In this document: in pieces, positions 36,817 to 44,658 of the stretch
How the letters are laid out: every line of letters begins with the position of its first letter
Position numbering within the stretch: the stretch's first letter is position 1
Source of the DNA: Pararhizobium_B sp963760965
Lineage (GTDB): Bacteria; Pseudomonadota; Alphaproteobacteria; Rhizobiales; Rhizobiaceae
Length of the DNA stretch: 64,000 bases
Direction: 5' to 3'
Assembly: GCA_963760965.1 (NCBI GenBank)
Contig: CAVXEW010000014.1
Coordinates: 62,001 to 126,000 of the forward strand
Position numbers and translations under genes: made by a program
The notes under the pieces: generated by a model
Told to the model about the DNA's origin: nothing
The model's database searches: none
What the model saw: the letters and a program-made list of their open reading frames with translations, nothing else

Positions 36817-37842
36817 ATGGCTGACGCAATCGAAACCGACGTCGTGATCGTTGGCGCTGGGCCCGTGGGCCTCTTTGCCGTCTTCGAACTCGGTCTCTAC
36901 GATCTGAAGTGCCACCTCGTCGACATTCTCGACCGGCCTGGCGGACAGTGCGCCGAGCTCTATCCCGAAAAGCCGATCTACGACATTCCCGCCTGGCCGG
37001 AGATCACGGGTTCCGGGCTGGTGGACAGGCTGATGGAGCAGATCAGGCCTTTCGATCCGCAGTTCCATCTCGGCCGCATGGTCACGGCACTGAGGAAGCT
37101 GGACGACGGCACCTTCGAGGTGGAGACGGACGAAGGCGAGTTGTTCCGCTGCAAGGTCGTGGTGGTCGCCGCCGGCGGCGGATCCTTCCAGCCGAAGCGT
37201 CCGCCTATTCCGGGCATAGAGGCCTACGAGGGCAAGTCGGTCTTCTATTCGGTGCGCCGCATGGAGGAGTTCCGGGGCGAGGACGTACTGATCGTAGGCG
37301 GGGGCGACTCCGCACTCGACTGGACGCTGAACCTTCAGCCTGTCGCGCGGTCTCTCGCGCTTGTCCACCGCAGGCCGGAGTTCCGCGCGGCGCCGGACAG
37401 CGTCAACAAGATGTTCGCACTGCACGAGCGCGGCGAACTCGCATTCCAGGTCGGACAGGTCATCGGACTCAAGGGCGAAGACGGCATGTTGACCGCCGCC
37501 ACGGTCAAGACCGCGGACGGGCCGGTCGATCTGCCGTGCACGCGCATGCTGCCCTTCTTCGGCCTCACCATGAAGCTCGGCCCGGTCGCCGAGTGGGGAC
37601 TGAACCTGCACGAGAACCTGATCGAGGTCGACACCGAAAAGTTCGAGACGTCGGCGAAGGGCATATTCGCGATTGGCGACATCAACTGGTATCCCGGCAA
37701 GCTCAAGCTGATCCTGTCAGGCTTCCATGAAGCCGCGCTGATGACCCAGGCCGCCAAGCGGATCGTAAGCCCGAACGAGAGGGTCGTATTCCAGTACACG
37801 ACGTCCTCGACCAGTCTGCAGAAGAAGCTTGGCGTCCAGTAG
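36817..37842 (+). CDS. Thioredoxin-reductase-like ferredoxin--NADP+ reductase
   Basis: 341-residue flavoprotein of the bacterial type-2 FNR family (YumC, Rhodopseudomonas palustris FNR). The FAD site is IVGAGPVGLFAVFELGL near residue 12; the NADP site is LIVGGGDSALDWTLNL near 155; a C-terminal GDINWYPGKLKLI closes the FAD domain. It lacks the redox CxxC of true thioredoxin reductase. The C-terminal tail past 310 (YTTSSTSLQKKLGV) is the stacking extension of this family. ATG 36817 is used; TTG 36811 is in frame. It would reduce the ferredoxin encoded just upstream. Confidence 0.92.
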   Translation: MADAIETDVVIVGAGPVGLFAVFELGLYDLKCHLVDILDRPGGQCAELYPEKPIYDIPAWPEITGSGLVDRLMEQIRPFDPQFHLGRMVTALRKLDDGTFEVETDEGELFRCKVVVVAAGGGSFQPKRPPIPGIEAYEGKSVFYSVRRMEEFRGEDVLIVGGGDSALDWTLNLQPVARSLALVHRRPEFRAAPDSVNKMFALHERGELAFQVGQVIGLKGEDGMLTAATVKTADGPVDLPCTRMLPFFGLTMKLGPVAEWGLNLHENLIEVDTEKFETSAKGIFAIGDINWYPGKLKLILSGFHEAALMTQAAKRIVSPNERVVFQYTTSSTSLQKKLGVQ

Positions 37843-37880
37843 CCGAGGCGGGCCATGCCGCAATGGCCGCTTGCGAGCCC

Positions 37881-38117
37881 GGGCAAAAAAGGCCCCGCGG
37901 TGCTGCTCGGCACTGCGGGGCTGAAGCGGGCGCATCGAAACCGGATATGGGAGGAATATCCGTCAAACCGGATGCGCCGGGAGAACAATGCATGGACAAA
38001 CCATCTGTCTGTTAGAAATAGCTGACAAAGACGTCTTTCGCCATGCCTAATAATAAGGGGTTTGTTTCGAGGGGTGGGAAGGGTGCGAGTGTTCCGCGCC
38101 GGACTGCTTTCGAAAAG
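37881..38117 (-). ncRNA. Candidate small RNA with anti-Shine-Dalgarno hairpin loop
   Basis: A strong minus-strand terminator here has no minus-strand gene upstream, which suggests a small RNA. Upstream on that strand is a TATAAT -10 box (38129-38124) with TTCAGT 17 bp earlier, placing the 5' end near 38117. The middle folds into a two-tier hairpin: outer stem 37929-37936 with 37971-37978, inner stem CGGATAT / ATATCCG closing the loop UCCUCCC. That loop can pair with Shine-Dalgarno sequences, as in the alphaproteobacterial alpha-r14/NfeR1 RNAs. There are also CUUCCCACCCCUC and UUCUCCC stretches. The 5' end is uncertain and a shorter RNA is possible. Confidence 0.45.
37884..37921 (-). terminator. 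Rho-independent terminator on the minus strand
   Basis: A 12-bp stem (37892-37903 with 37910-37921, one G-U pair) is followed on the minus strand by CTTTTTTGCCC. On the plus strand no T-run follows, so it does not serve the upstream ferredoxin reductase gene well. Confidence 0.8.
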
Positions 38118-38266
38118 CCTTATATTATATATGTTTCACGGAATAGACTGAAACCACGGCCTGAAAAGACCTTGCCTGCCGGCACCGTCCCTCGCAGCTG
38201 TGGATAATGGATCGGGCCGGCCTGGCGCCGGTGCAGGCGCGGCCGGCAGAAGGGAATCGCCGCCAG

Positions 38267-39157
38267 ATGGAGCCGCCGATGAAAAGCGAACACGATCCCT
38301 TTGCCCGGCGCGACTGGCGTCTCGCGCATGGCCGCAGCCTGACGCTGGGGCCGACGGCCGTCATCATGGCGATCGTCAACGTCACACCTGATTCCTTTTC
38401 CGACGGAGGCCGTTTCTCCTCGGTGGATTCCGCCGTCGAGACGGCCCTGCGGATGGAGGCCGAGGGAGCGGACATCCTCGATGTGGGCGGCGAATCGACG
38501 AGGCCGGGTGCCGACGCGGTCAGCGCAGCGGAAGAGCAGGGCCGGGTGCTGCCGGTGATCGAGGCCCTGGCGGCCCGCTCCCGGGCGCTGATCTCGGTCG
38601 ACACCTACCGGGCCGCCACGGCAAGGCTGGCTCTTTCGGCAGGGGCCCATATCGTCAACGACGTCTGGGGGTTCCAGCGCGAGCCCGCCATCGCCTCCGT
38701 CGCTGCGGCCGCCGAAGCAGGGGCGGTCGCCATGCACACCGGGCGCGACCGCGACCGCCTGCCGGACGTGGTTGCCGACCAGCAGGTCTTTCTGGAGAGG
38801 TCGCTGGAGATCGCGCGCGCTGCCGGGATGTCCGAGGCGGCGCTTGTCCTCGATCCCGGCTTCGGCTTTGCGAAGGATGTCGACGAAAACCTCGATCTCA
38901 TGGCCCGCTTCTCCGAACTCCACCGTTTCGGCCTTCCGTTGCTGGCCGGAACCTCGCGCAAGCGGTTCGTCGGTACTGTGAGCGGGCGCACGGGAGCAGG
39001 CGAACGCGATGCGGCGACCGCTGCAACGTCCGTCGTCCTGCGATTGGCCGGAGCGGCCATTTTCAGGGTGCACGATGTCGCAATCAACAAGGATGCGCTG
39101 GCGATCGCTGATGCTATGGTGTCCCGCATGCGCCTCGCCGAACCCGAAAGCCCGTGA
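38267..39157 (+). CDS. folP: Dihydropteroate synthase FolP
   Basis: Joins 6-hydroxymethyl-dihydropterin pyrophosphate with p-aminobenzoate to give dihydropteroate; target of sulfonamides. A TIM barrel of 296 residues from ATG 38267. Pterin-binding signatures are present: MAIVNVTPDSFSDGG and ADILDVGGESTRPGA; TSRKRFVG near the C-terminus completes the pyrophosphate/pABA site. Starts at 38207 and 38279 are possible; 38267 has AAGGGA about 11 nt upstream. First gene of a folP-folB-folK cluster, joined to folB by a TGATG overlap. Confidence 0.95.
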   Translation: MEPPMKSEHDPFARRDWRLAHGRSLTLGPTAVIMAIVNVTPDSFSDGGRFSSVDSAVETALRMEAEGADILDVGGESTRPGADAVSAAEEQGRVLPVIEALAARSRALISVDTYRAATARLALSAGAHIVNDVWGFQREPAIASVAAAAEAGAVAMHTGRDRDRLPDVVADQQVFLERSLEIARAAGMSEAALVLDPGFGFAKDVDENLDLMARFSELHRFGLPLLAGTSRKRFVGTVSGRTGAGERDAATAATSVVLRLAGAAIFRVHDVAINKDALAIADAMVSRMRLAEPESP

Positions 39158-39522
39158 TGCCGCTCTACACGATCAACCTCACCAACTGCGCCTTCTTCGC
39201 GCGTCACGGCGTTCATGACGAGGAGGAGTTCCTCGGCCAGCGCTTTTTTGTCGATGCCGAACTCGATGTCGATCCGGCCAATGCCCTGACCAGTGATTCG
39301 ATCTCATCCACAGTGGATTACGGCGTCGTCTTCACCGAGATCGAGAGGATCGTGACCGGAAAGCGACGCTATCTGATCGAGGCCCTGGCCTTCGAGGTGG
39401 CGACGGCGCTCTGCGACCGCTTCGCCCAGGTCAGGCGCGCAAAGGTTACGATTCGCAAGCCCAATGCTCCGGTGCCGGGCGTGCTCGACCACGTCTCGGT
39501 AACGGTAGAGCATTTCGCCTGA
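39157..39522 (+). CDS. folB: Dihydroneopterin aldolase FolB
   Basis: Converts 7,8-dihydroneopterin to 6-hydroxymethyl-dihydropterin and glycolaldehyde. 121 residues, the usual size of this T-fold enzyme. FFARHGVHDEEEFLGQRFFVD holds the conserved substrate-binding stretch (HGV..EE...GQ), and the second half has IRKPNAPVPG. It starts on the last base of the folP stop codon. Confidence 0.94.
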   Translation: MPLYTINLTNCAFFARHGVHDEEEFLGQRFFVDAELDVDPANALTSDSISSTVDYGVVFTEIERIVTGKRRYLIEALAFEVATALCDRFAQVRRAKVTIRKPNAPVPGVLDHVSVTVEHFA

Positions 39523-39531
39523 GGTGCTGCA

Positions 39532-40044
39532 ATGACGGGTGCAATGGCCGCGCTCGGCCTCGGCGGCAACATCGGTGACCCGCCCGCGACCATGGCGAGG
39601 GCGCTGCGCCTTCTCGACGCACGGGCGGACGCGACGGTGAAGACCGTTTCGCGGCTCTACCGCACGCCGCCATGGGGCAAGACCGACCAGGCATGGTTCT
39701 ACAATGCATGCGCCCTTGTCGACACGACTCTCGAGCCCGAATCGCTGCTGAAGGTTTGCCTGGACATCGAACGCCGGCTGAAGCGCGTTCGCGAGGAGCG
39801 CTGGGGACCGCGCACCATCGACATCGACGTGCTCACCCACGGGCAGTTTTCCAGCAGCCGTCCGGTGCTCACCGTTCCGCATCCGCGCATGACGGAACGC
39901 GGGTTCGTCGTGGTTCCGCTCGCCGAGATCGCCGGCGACCTCGTGGTCGGGGGTAGGACGGTTTCGGAATGGGCGGCGTCCGCCGAGACGACAGGCATCC
40001 AGCCAGCGAGTGGTGACGGAGGCTGGTGGCGGACAAAGGACTGA
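39532..40044 (+). CDS. folK: HPPK: 2-amino-4-hydroxy-6-hydroxymethyldihydropteridine pyrophosphokinase FolK
   Basis: Pyrophosphorylates 6-hydroxymethyl-dihydropterin, the step between FolB and FolP. 170 residues. GLGGNIGDP at the N-terminus and RWGPRTIDIDVLTHG in the middle are the HPPK signatures; the two Asp of DIDVL bind the magnesium ions. HPRMTERGFVV follows. It lies 9 nt after folB, completing the folP-folB-folK unit, and is convergent to the next gene with 10 bp between stops. Confidence 0.95.
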   Translation: MTGAMAALGLGGNIGDPPATMARALRLLDARADATVKTVSRLYRTPPWGKTDQAWFYNACALVDTTLEPESLLKVCLDIERRLKRVREERWGPRTIDIDVLTHGQFSSSRPVLTVPHPRMTERGFVVVPLAEIAGDLVVGGRTVSEWAASAETTGIQPASGDGGWWRTKD

Positions 40045-40054
40045 GCGGCCGTGC

Positions 40055-40606
40055 CTACTGGAGCGAGCCGACGGTGCGCGCGTCCTGCTCGCGCGTCAGC
40101 GTCATGCCGATGACCGGAACATACTGGTCGCGGACCTTCACGGAGATCGTCACGTTCAGCGTGTTGGGGTCGAGCAGGTTGGCTATCATCGCGCCGTAGA
40201 GCTGCTTGCGATTTATGCCGACGATGACCTTGTTCGGGTCGACGTTGCCCGACACCACGTCGAGCCCCTTGCCCTGTGCGCCATCGAGAAAACGGCCCGT
40301 GTAGCCCTCCCGCGTGCGGGAGATGACGGCGGACATGTCCTGGCTGAAGAGGCCGACGCGGCAATGGCCGCCCATGGCGATTCCCGTCTCGCCCTTCTCA
40401 AGCGGATCGCCGGTCAGGTCGCAGACAAAGCGCGTCCCCTTGTACTTGCCGGCGACGACACGGCCGGGCCCCTTCCAGGTGCCGATCATCGACTTGAAGA
40501 ATGTCTGGTCGCGCGCTGCCGCGGGCACGGCTGCGCCAGCGACCGAGGCGACCGCGAAGGCCGCCGCCAGAAGGGCGTTTGTCCGGTTTCTGGTGAGCGC
40601 CTGCAT
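40055..40606 (-). CDS. Secreted protein of unknown function
   Basis: 183 residues from ATG 40606. A signal peptide is clear: basic start QALTRNR, hydrophobic NALLAAAFAVASVAGAAV and an AAA cut site before RDQTF. The mature part (about 150 residues) begins with FFKSMIGTWKGPGRVV, suggesting a lipocalin-like or YmgD-like beta fold that senses or binds a small ligand, but I cannot assign a family with confidence. Two Cys (VCDLTG and GHCRVG) could form a disulfide. An upstream ATG at 40681 would hide the signal peptide and is rejected. Confidence 0.7.
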   Translation of the reverse strand: MQALTRNRTNALLAAAFAVASVAGAAVPAAARDQTFFKSMIGTWKGPGRVVAGKYKGTRFVCDLTGDPLEKGETGIAMGGHCRVGLFSQDMSAVISRTREGYTGRFLDGAQGKGLDVVSGNVDPNKVIVGINRKQLYGAMIANLLDPNTLNVTISVKVRDQYVPVIGMTLTREQDARTVGSLQ

Positions 40607-40699
40607 CAGACTGTCCAACCTCCATGCATGCGCGGACAATCGCGCAAGAATGGTTAATAGCGGGTTGATGGAGCGCTGCAAAGAGCCTTGGGCGGGCCG

Positions 40700-41818
40700 T
40701 CAGGTGGCCTGCCGGCGGGCAGGCGGCTTTTGCGAGACCCCGGCAAGGTCGCCTGCGAAGTCGCCGATACGCGGTCGCTTCAGTGCCCTGAACGGCATCG
40801 GCCGGCAGAGATCCATTGCGGCGATGCCGATGCGGGCCGTCATCATTCCGTTGATGACGCCTTCCCCGAGCCGCGAGGAGAGCCGCGCGGCGACGCCATG
40901 GCCGAGCACCTGCTGGACGATGCCGTCACCGACCGCGATCGAACCGGTGACCGCGAGATGGGCGATCGTGTCGCGCATCAGGCGCATCATGCCGAGCGTG
41001 CCGGGGCGGCCTCCGTAGAGGGTGGCCATCGCCCGCACCAGGCGGACGGCCTCGTATGCGACATAGGCCAGGTCGACGACGGCACGGGGGCTTACCGCCG
41101 TGACGACCGAGACTCGCTTCGATGCGTCGAGGATGAGACGGCGCGCCTCGCGGTCGAGCGGCGACAGCAGTTCTGTTTCGGCGAGTTCGACCAGGGCCGG
41201 CCCGTCGACGATCTCCCCTTCGAGGGCGGCGAGTTCCGCACGGCCAGCAGCCGTCTCGGGACGGTGCGAGAGAAGCGAGGCCACCCGGGCGGTCGCCGCC
41301 CGCGCCTTGCCGGCGGCGCGCTCCGCCGCCGCTTCCTCGACGGAGAGCTTCAGCGCCTGTATCGCGTTGAGCCGGTAGATTGCGACGATCTCGCGGACCA
41401 GCGCTGCGGCCAGCGCCAGCACGCCGATTGCGACCAGCGCGAGCGTCGCCCATGCGAGCCACGGCGCGCGATCGAACAGCGCGCGGACGAGATCGTCGAT
41501 CCAGACGCCGACGGCGATCGAGAACACGATCCCAAATGCAACGCTCGCCACCTTGGCGAAGGAGAACCTCCGTCGCCGGGGCCGGGCGGGCGGAGGCGTC
41601 ATGACGTCCAGGCTGGCACCGGCTTCGCCCTCGGCGCCTCCGATGAAATGGTCCTCCTCGTCGGGAATGACCGTGACCGGAGCGGGAACCGAAGCGGGTC
41701 GCCGCGGCGCGTACGAGGGAGGCTCCGGCCGGGACGGCGCTTGCTCCGTTCGCCCGGGCTCGTCGATGCGGAAGGCGGCCGGTCTCCGCGCGCGCTGGGA
41801 CGGTGGTTCTTCACTCAT
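40700..41818 (-). CDS. TIGR01620/YcjF-family inner membrane protein
   Basis: 372 residues. Residues 1-85 are a disordered Pro/Arg-rich cytoplasmic region; two transmembrane helices follow (about 93-112 and 121-140); residues 210-345 hold the DUF697-like conserved core (RVSVVTAVSPRAVVDLAYVAYEAVRLV, LGHGVAARLSSRLGEGVINGMMTARIG). In E. coli the homologue YcjF is encoded with the GTPase-like YcjX in the phage-shock regulon. Here the two genes overlap by 4 bp (ATGA), the same pairing. Its molecular role is not known; an envelope stress link is inferred from the family. Confidence 0.85.
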   Translation of the reverse strand: MSEEPPSQRARRPAAFRIDEPGRTEQAPSRPEPPSYAPRRPASVPAPVTVIPDEEDHFIGGAEGEAGASLDVMTPPPARPRRRRFSFAKVASVAFGIVFSIAVGVWIDDLVRALFDRAPWLAWATLALVAIGVLALAAALVREIVAIYRLNAIQALKLSVEEAAAERAAGKARAATARVASLLSHRPETAAGRAELAALEGEIVDGPALVELAETELLSPLDREARRLILDASKRVSVVTAVSPRAVVDLAYVAYEAVRLVRAMATLYGGRPGTLGMMRLMRDTIAHLAVTGSIAVGDGIVQQVLGHGVAARLSSRLGEGVINGMMTARIGIAAMDLCRPMPFRALKRPRIGDFAGDLAGVSQKPPARRQAT

Positions 41819-43290
41819 GCGAGCCAGTCTCCGGTCAGGAATTCCAGGGCCCGGTCGAGCCTTATGTGCGGCAGCGAAAGCGTGACGCCCTCGGCCGTCC
41901 GCTCCAGCGCCGGCGGTCGGAACCGGACAAAGTTGAGATCCGGCACCAGCGATGCGTTCGTCCCGTCTTCCGGGACCCTGAAGAGGAATTCCGGGTTTTC
42001 CGGCAGGTCTCCGGGAAATATGCCCGTCTTCGTTTCGCCGTCGAACTTCTCGCCGTTGATCCTCTCGCCGGCGAGGGGCGTGCCGACGATTACCGGCAGC
42101 GTTTCGCCGTCCTGCTCGACATTGGCCTCGCGGGTGGCGCGAACGGCGGCGAGCGCGAGGACATCCAGTCTTGCGCCGGAGAAGTCGATCCGTTCGGCGG
42201 CACGGTCGACGAGCCGGCGCACGATGCGCTCCAGCCGGTCGTGGCTCTCGTGGTGCAGGTGGTCGGCCTTGGTGGCAGCGATGAGAACGCGGTCGATGCG
42301 GCGCGACAGCAGGCCTGAAAGCCAGCTGTTCCTGCCGGGGCGGAAGCACGAGAGGATTTCCGACAGCGCCCTCTCGAGATCGACGACGGCCTCGTGGCCG
42401 GCGTTCATCGCCTGTAGAGCGTCGACAAGGACGATCTGGCGATCCAGCCTCGCGAAGTGGTTGCGGAAGAACGGCTTGACGACGACCGCCTTGTAGCTCT
42501 CGAAGCGGCGCTCCATCATTGCCCGGAGCGAGCCGCGCGGCGCGCCGCCGTCCGGAAGGTCGGGCAGGGGGGCGAAGGTGAGCGCCGGAGAACCCTCGAG
42601 GTCGCCCGGCATCAGAAAACGTCCGGGCGGCAGCGTCGAGAGGGCGCGCTCGTCGGCTTTGCAGGCCCTCAGGTAGCCGGCGAAGGCCTCGGAGAGCCTT
42701 CGGGCCGCGCTCTCTTCGGCCCTGCCGGCCGGATCGATGCCGCTGGAGAGTTCCAGCCATCTCGCGGAGAGATCGGCGCGCGCCGGCGAGCGGGCGAGCG
42801 CCACCGACTGTTCCGAGAACTCGCGGAAACTCTGGCGCAGAAGCGGCAGGTCCAGCAGCCATTCCCCCGGATAGTCCACGATATCGATGGAAAGCCGGCC
42901 ACCGGAAAGCAACCGAGACCAAGCACTTGCGGATTCGAATTCGACAGTCAGTCGAAGCTGCGAGATCGCCCGGGTCGACTCCGGCCACCTGCGCTCGTCG
43001 ACGAGGGCGGCGATGTGGTCCTCGTACTGGAACCGCGGTACCGCGTCGTCGGGCTGCGGTTCCAGACAGGTCCGGGCGATACGGCCGGATTGCTGCGCGC
43101 GGAACATCGGCAGGCGACCGCCGGCGAGAAGGTTGTGGACAAGCGCGCTGATGAAGACGGTCTTCCCGGCGCGCGACAGTCCCGTGACGCCCAGCCGCAA
43201 CGTCGGCTCGACGAGCCCGGCGGTCCGGTCGGCGAGATTGTCCAGAGCTATGCGGGCTTCGTCGGAAAGGCTGGTGAGGGATGAAGGCAA
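41815..43290 (-). CDS. YcjX-like P-loop GTPase/ATPase
   Basis: 491 residues. Walker A is GLSRAGKTVF near residue 35; IDIVDYPGEWLLDLP is the switch/Walker B region; ATKAD-type specificity is seen in VLIAATKADHLHH. The family matches E. coli YcjX (DUF463), encoded with YcjF and induced by envelope stress. The start is uncertain: no ATG precedes the conserved region in frame, and TTG 43290 gives PSSLTSLSDEARIALDNLADR, which looks like the usual family N-terminus. A frame open further upstream runs into sixA and is ignored. Confidence 0.85.
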   Translation of the reverse strand: MPSSLTSLSDEARIALDNLADRTAGLVEPTLRLGVTGLSRAGKTVFISALVHNLLAGGRLPMFRAQQSGRIARTCLEPQPDDAVPRFQYEDHIAALVDERRWPESTRAISQLRLTVEFESASAWSRLLSGGRLSIDIVDYPGEWLLDLPLLRQSFREFSEQSVALARSPARADLSARWLELSSGIDPAGRAEESAARRLSEAFAGYLRACKADERALSTLPPGRFLMPGDLEGSPALTFAPLPDLPDGGAPRGSLRAMMERRFESYKAVVVKPFFRNHFARLDRQIVLVDALQAMNAGHEAVVDLERALSEILSCFRPGRNSWLSGLLSRRIDRVLIAATKADHLHHESHDRLERIVRRLVDRAAERIDFSGARLDVLALAAVRATREANVEQDGETLPVIVGTPLAGERINGEKFDGETKTGIFPGDLPENPEFLFRVPEDGTNASLVPDLNFVRFRPPALERTAEGVTLSLPHIRLDRALEFLTGDWLA

Positions 43291-43379
43291 GGCGGGTTCC
43301 GGCGGAAGGTGGCGTCCCGGCGCATATAGGGGGTCGAAATCGCCATTGAAAGGCTGGCCGCGCAGCGGTCCGGTCGCCC

Positions 43380-43901
43380 TCAGAGGTCGTTCGGCGCCAG
43401 AAATGCTGCCAGATGGCCGTCGCCGGCGCCCGCGGATGCCAACTCGCCGGGCAGGTCGATCACCGCCAGCCCCCCCGTGGGAAAGCCGGAGGCCAGGGGC
43501 CCGTCGAGGGCCTTGCCATCCCGGGAGGCCAGGGAGCGCGCAGCCTCGTCGATCATCGGATTGTGTCCGACGACGAGCACCGCCGTACCGGCGGTTGCGG
43601 CAATGAGATCGATATAGGCTTCGTGTCCCCGCGCATAAAGTTCGACGCGAAGATGCAGCTCCGGGGATCGGTCGAGCTTCTCCGCGACGATCCGCCAGGT
43701 CTCCACGCACCGCACGGCAGGCGAGCAAAGCACCTGCGCAGGGCGAAACCCGTTCAAGGCCATGGCGCTCGCCACCCGCTCCGCCTCGGCCCGTCCCCGT
43801 GCGTCGAGCGCCCGGTCGAAGTCGCGCTCCCCCGGCACGGCCCACGCGGAATGCGCATGCCGCAGCAGGTAGACGCGCGATGTGCCGGACCCCACAGACA
43901 T
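43380..43901 (-). CDS. SixA-like histidine phosphatase
   Basis: 173-residue histidine-phosphatase domain protein. The catalytic motif is LLRHAHSAW (RHG class, with Ala in place of Gly as in SixA), and the second conserved His is in VVGHNPMIDE. SixA removes phosphate from His residues of Hpt domains or PTS proteins. The window encodes a free Hpt protein and a kinase with an Hpt domain, so such a target is possible but not shown. Starts at ATG 43901; 89 bp separate it from the YcjX-like gene on the same strand. Confidence 0.85.
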   Translation of the reverse strand: MSVGSGTSRVYLLRHAHSAWAVPGERDFDRALDARGRAEAERVASAMALNGFRPAQVLCSPAVRCVETWRIVAEKLDRSPELHLRVELYARGHEAYIDLIAATAGTAVLVVGHNPMIDEAARSLASRDGKALDGPLASGFPTGGLAVIDLPGELASAGAGDGHLAAFLAPNDL

Positions 43902-44166
43902 TGAGAATGCCTATGTCCCGCGCCCTCGACACGCAATTCGTCTTATGGCCTAGAACGCCGGCGGCAAGGCAGGTATTTCGCGAGCCTGTTGCTCCCTGCC
44001 GCTTCGGCCACTTTGCAACTGTGACAGTTTTTTAAACAAAAAGAGTTAGATACACCATCGAAAGGCAAGCTTCAAAAGTGATTGATGTAGCCTTTTTGAG
44101 CTTGTGCGGGGTTCAAGCTGTGATTATACAGCGGCCAAAAAAGTTGCGCTGTTCGGGAGAATCACA

Positions 44167-44586
44167 TTGGCCGACGACATCGACATCTCAGCTTACGTCC
44201 CTTCCGAGGACGAGGAATTCATGAACCCCAACCAGCGCGCCTACTTTCGCGCGAAGCTGAACGCCTGGAAGAACGACATCCTCCGCGAAGCGCGCGAGAC
44301 ACTCGGCCATCTTGCCGAGGAGAGCGCAAACCATCCGGACGTGGCCGATCGTGCCTCCTCCGAGACCGACCGCGCCATCGAGTTGCGGGCCCGCGATCGC
44401 CAGCGCAAGCTCATCTCCAAGATCGACGCAGCGCTGCAGCGCATCGACGAGGGCACATATGGCTACTGCGAGGAGACGGGCGAACCGATAAGCCTGAAGC
44501 GCCTGGACGCCCGTCCGATCGCCACCCTGTCGCTTGAGGCGCAGGAACGGCACGAGCGGCGCGAGAAGGTCTACCGGGACGAATAG
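44167..44586 (+). CDS. dksA: DksA-family RNA polymerase-binding factor with degenerate zinc motif
   Basis: 139 residues. DksA enters the RNA polymerase secondary channel and acts with ppGpp in the stringent response. The coiled-coil tip Asp pair lies in DVADRASSETDRA. The globular domain reads YGYCEETGEPISLKRLDARP: of the four classical zinc cysteines only one remains, the usual state in rhizobial DksA and consistent with a zinc-independent fold. The start is TTG 44167 with GGGAGA 8 nt upstream, giving the family's normal length; an upstream start at 44104 would add an unconserved tail. An inverted repeat AGCTTG...CAAGCT (44099-44119) lies in the leader. A clean terminator follows. Confidence 0.92.
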   Translation: MADDIDISAYVPSEDEEFMNPNQRAYFRAKLNAWKNDILREARETLGHLAEESANHPDVADRASSETDRAIELRARDRQRKLISKIDAALQRIDEGTYGYCEETGEPISLKRLDARPIATLSLEAQERHERREKVYRDE

Positions 44587-44626
44587 CCTCGCCGCTTTGC
44601 AGCGGGCAGAGTTGATCGGACGACAG

Positions 44627-44655
44627 GCCGGAGGCGCGTGCGCCTCCGGCTTTTT
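44627..44655 (+). terminator. Rho-independent terminator of dksA
   Basis: A perfect 10-bp stem GCCGGAGGCG / CGCCTCCGGC with a 4-nt loop is followed by TTTTT on the plus strand. It also sits just after the end of the convergent FliO-domain gene. Confidence 0.9.
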
Positions 44656-44658
44656 CGT

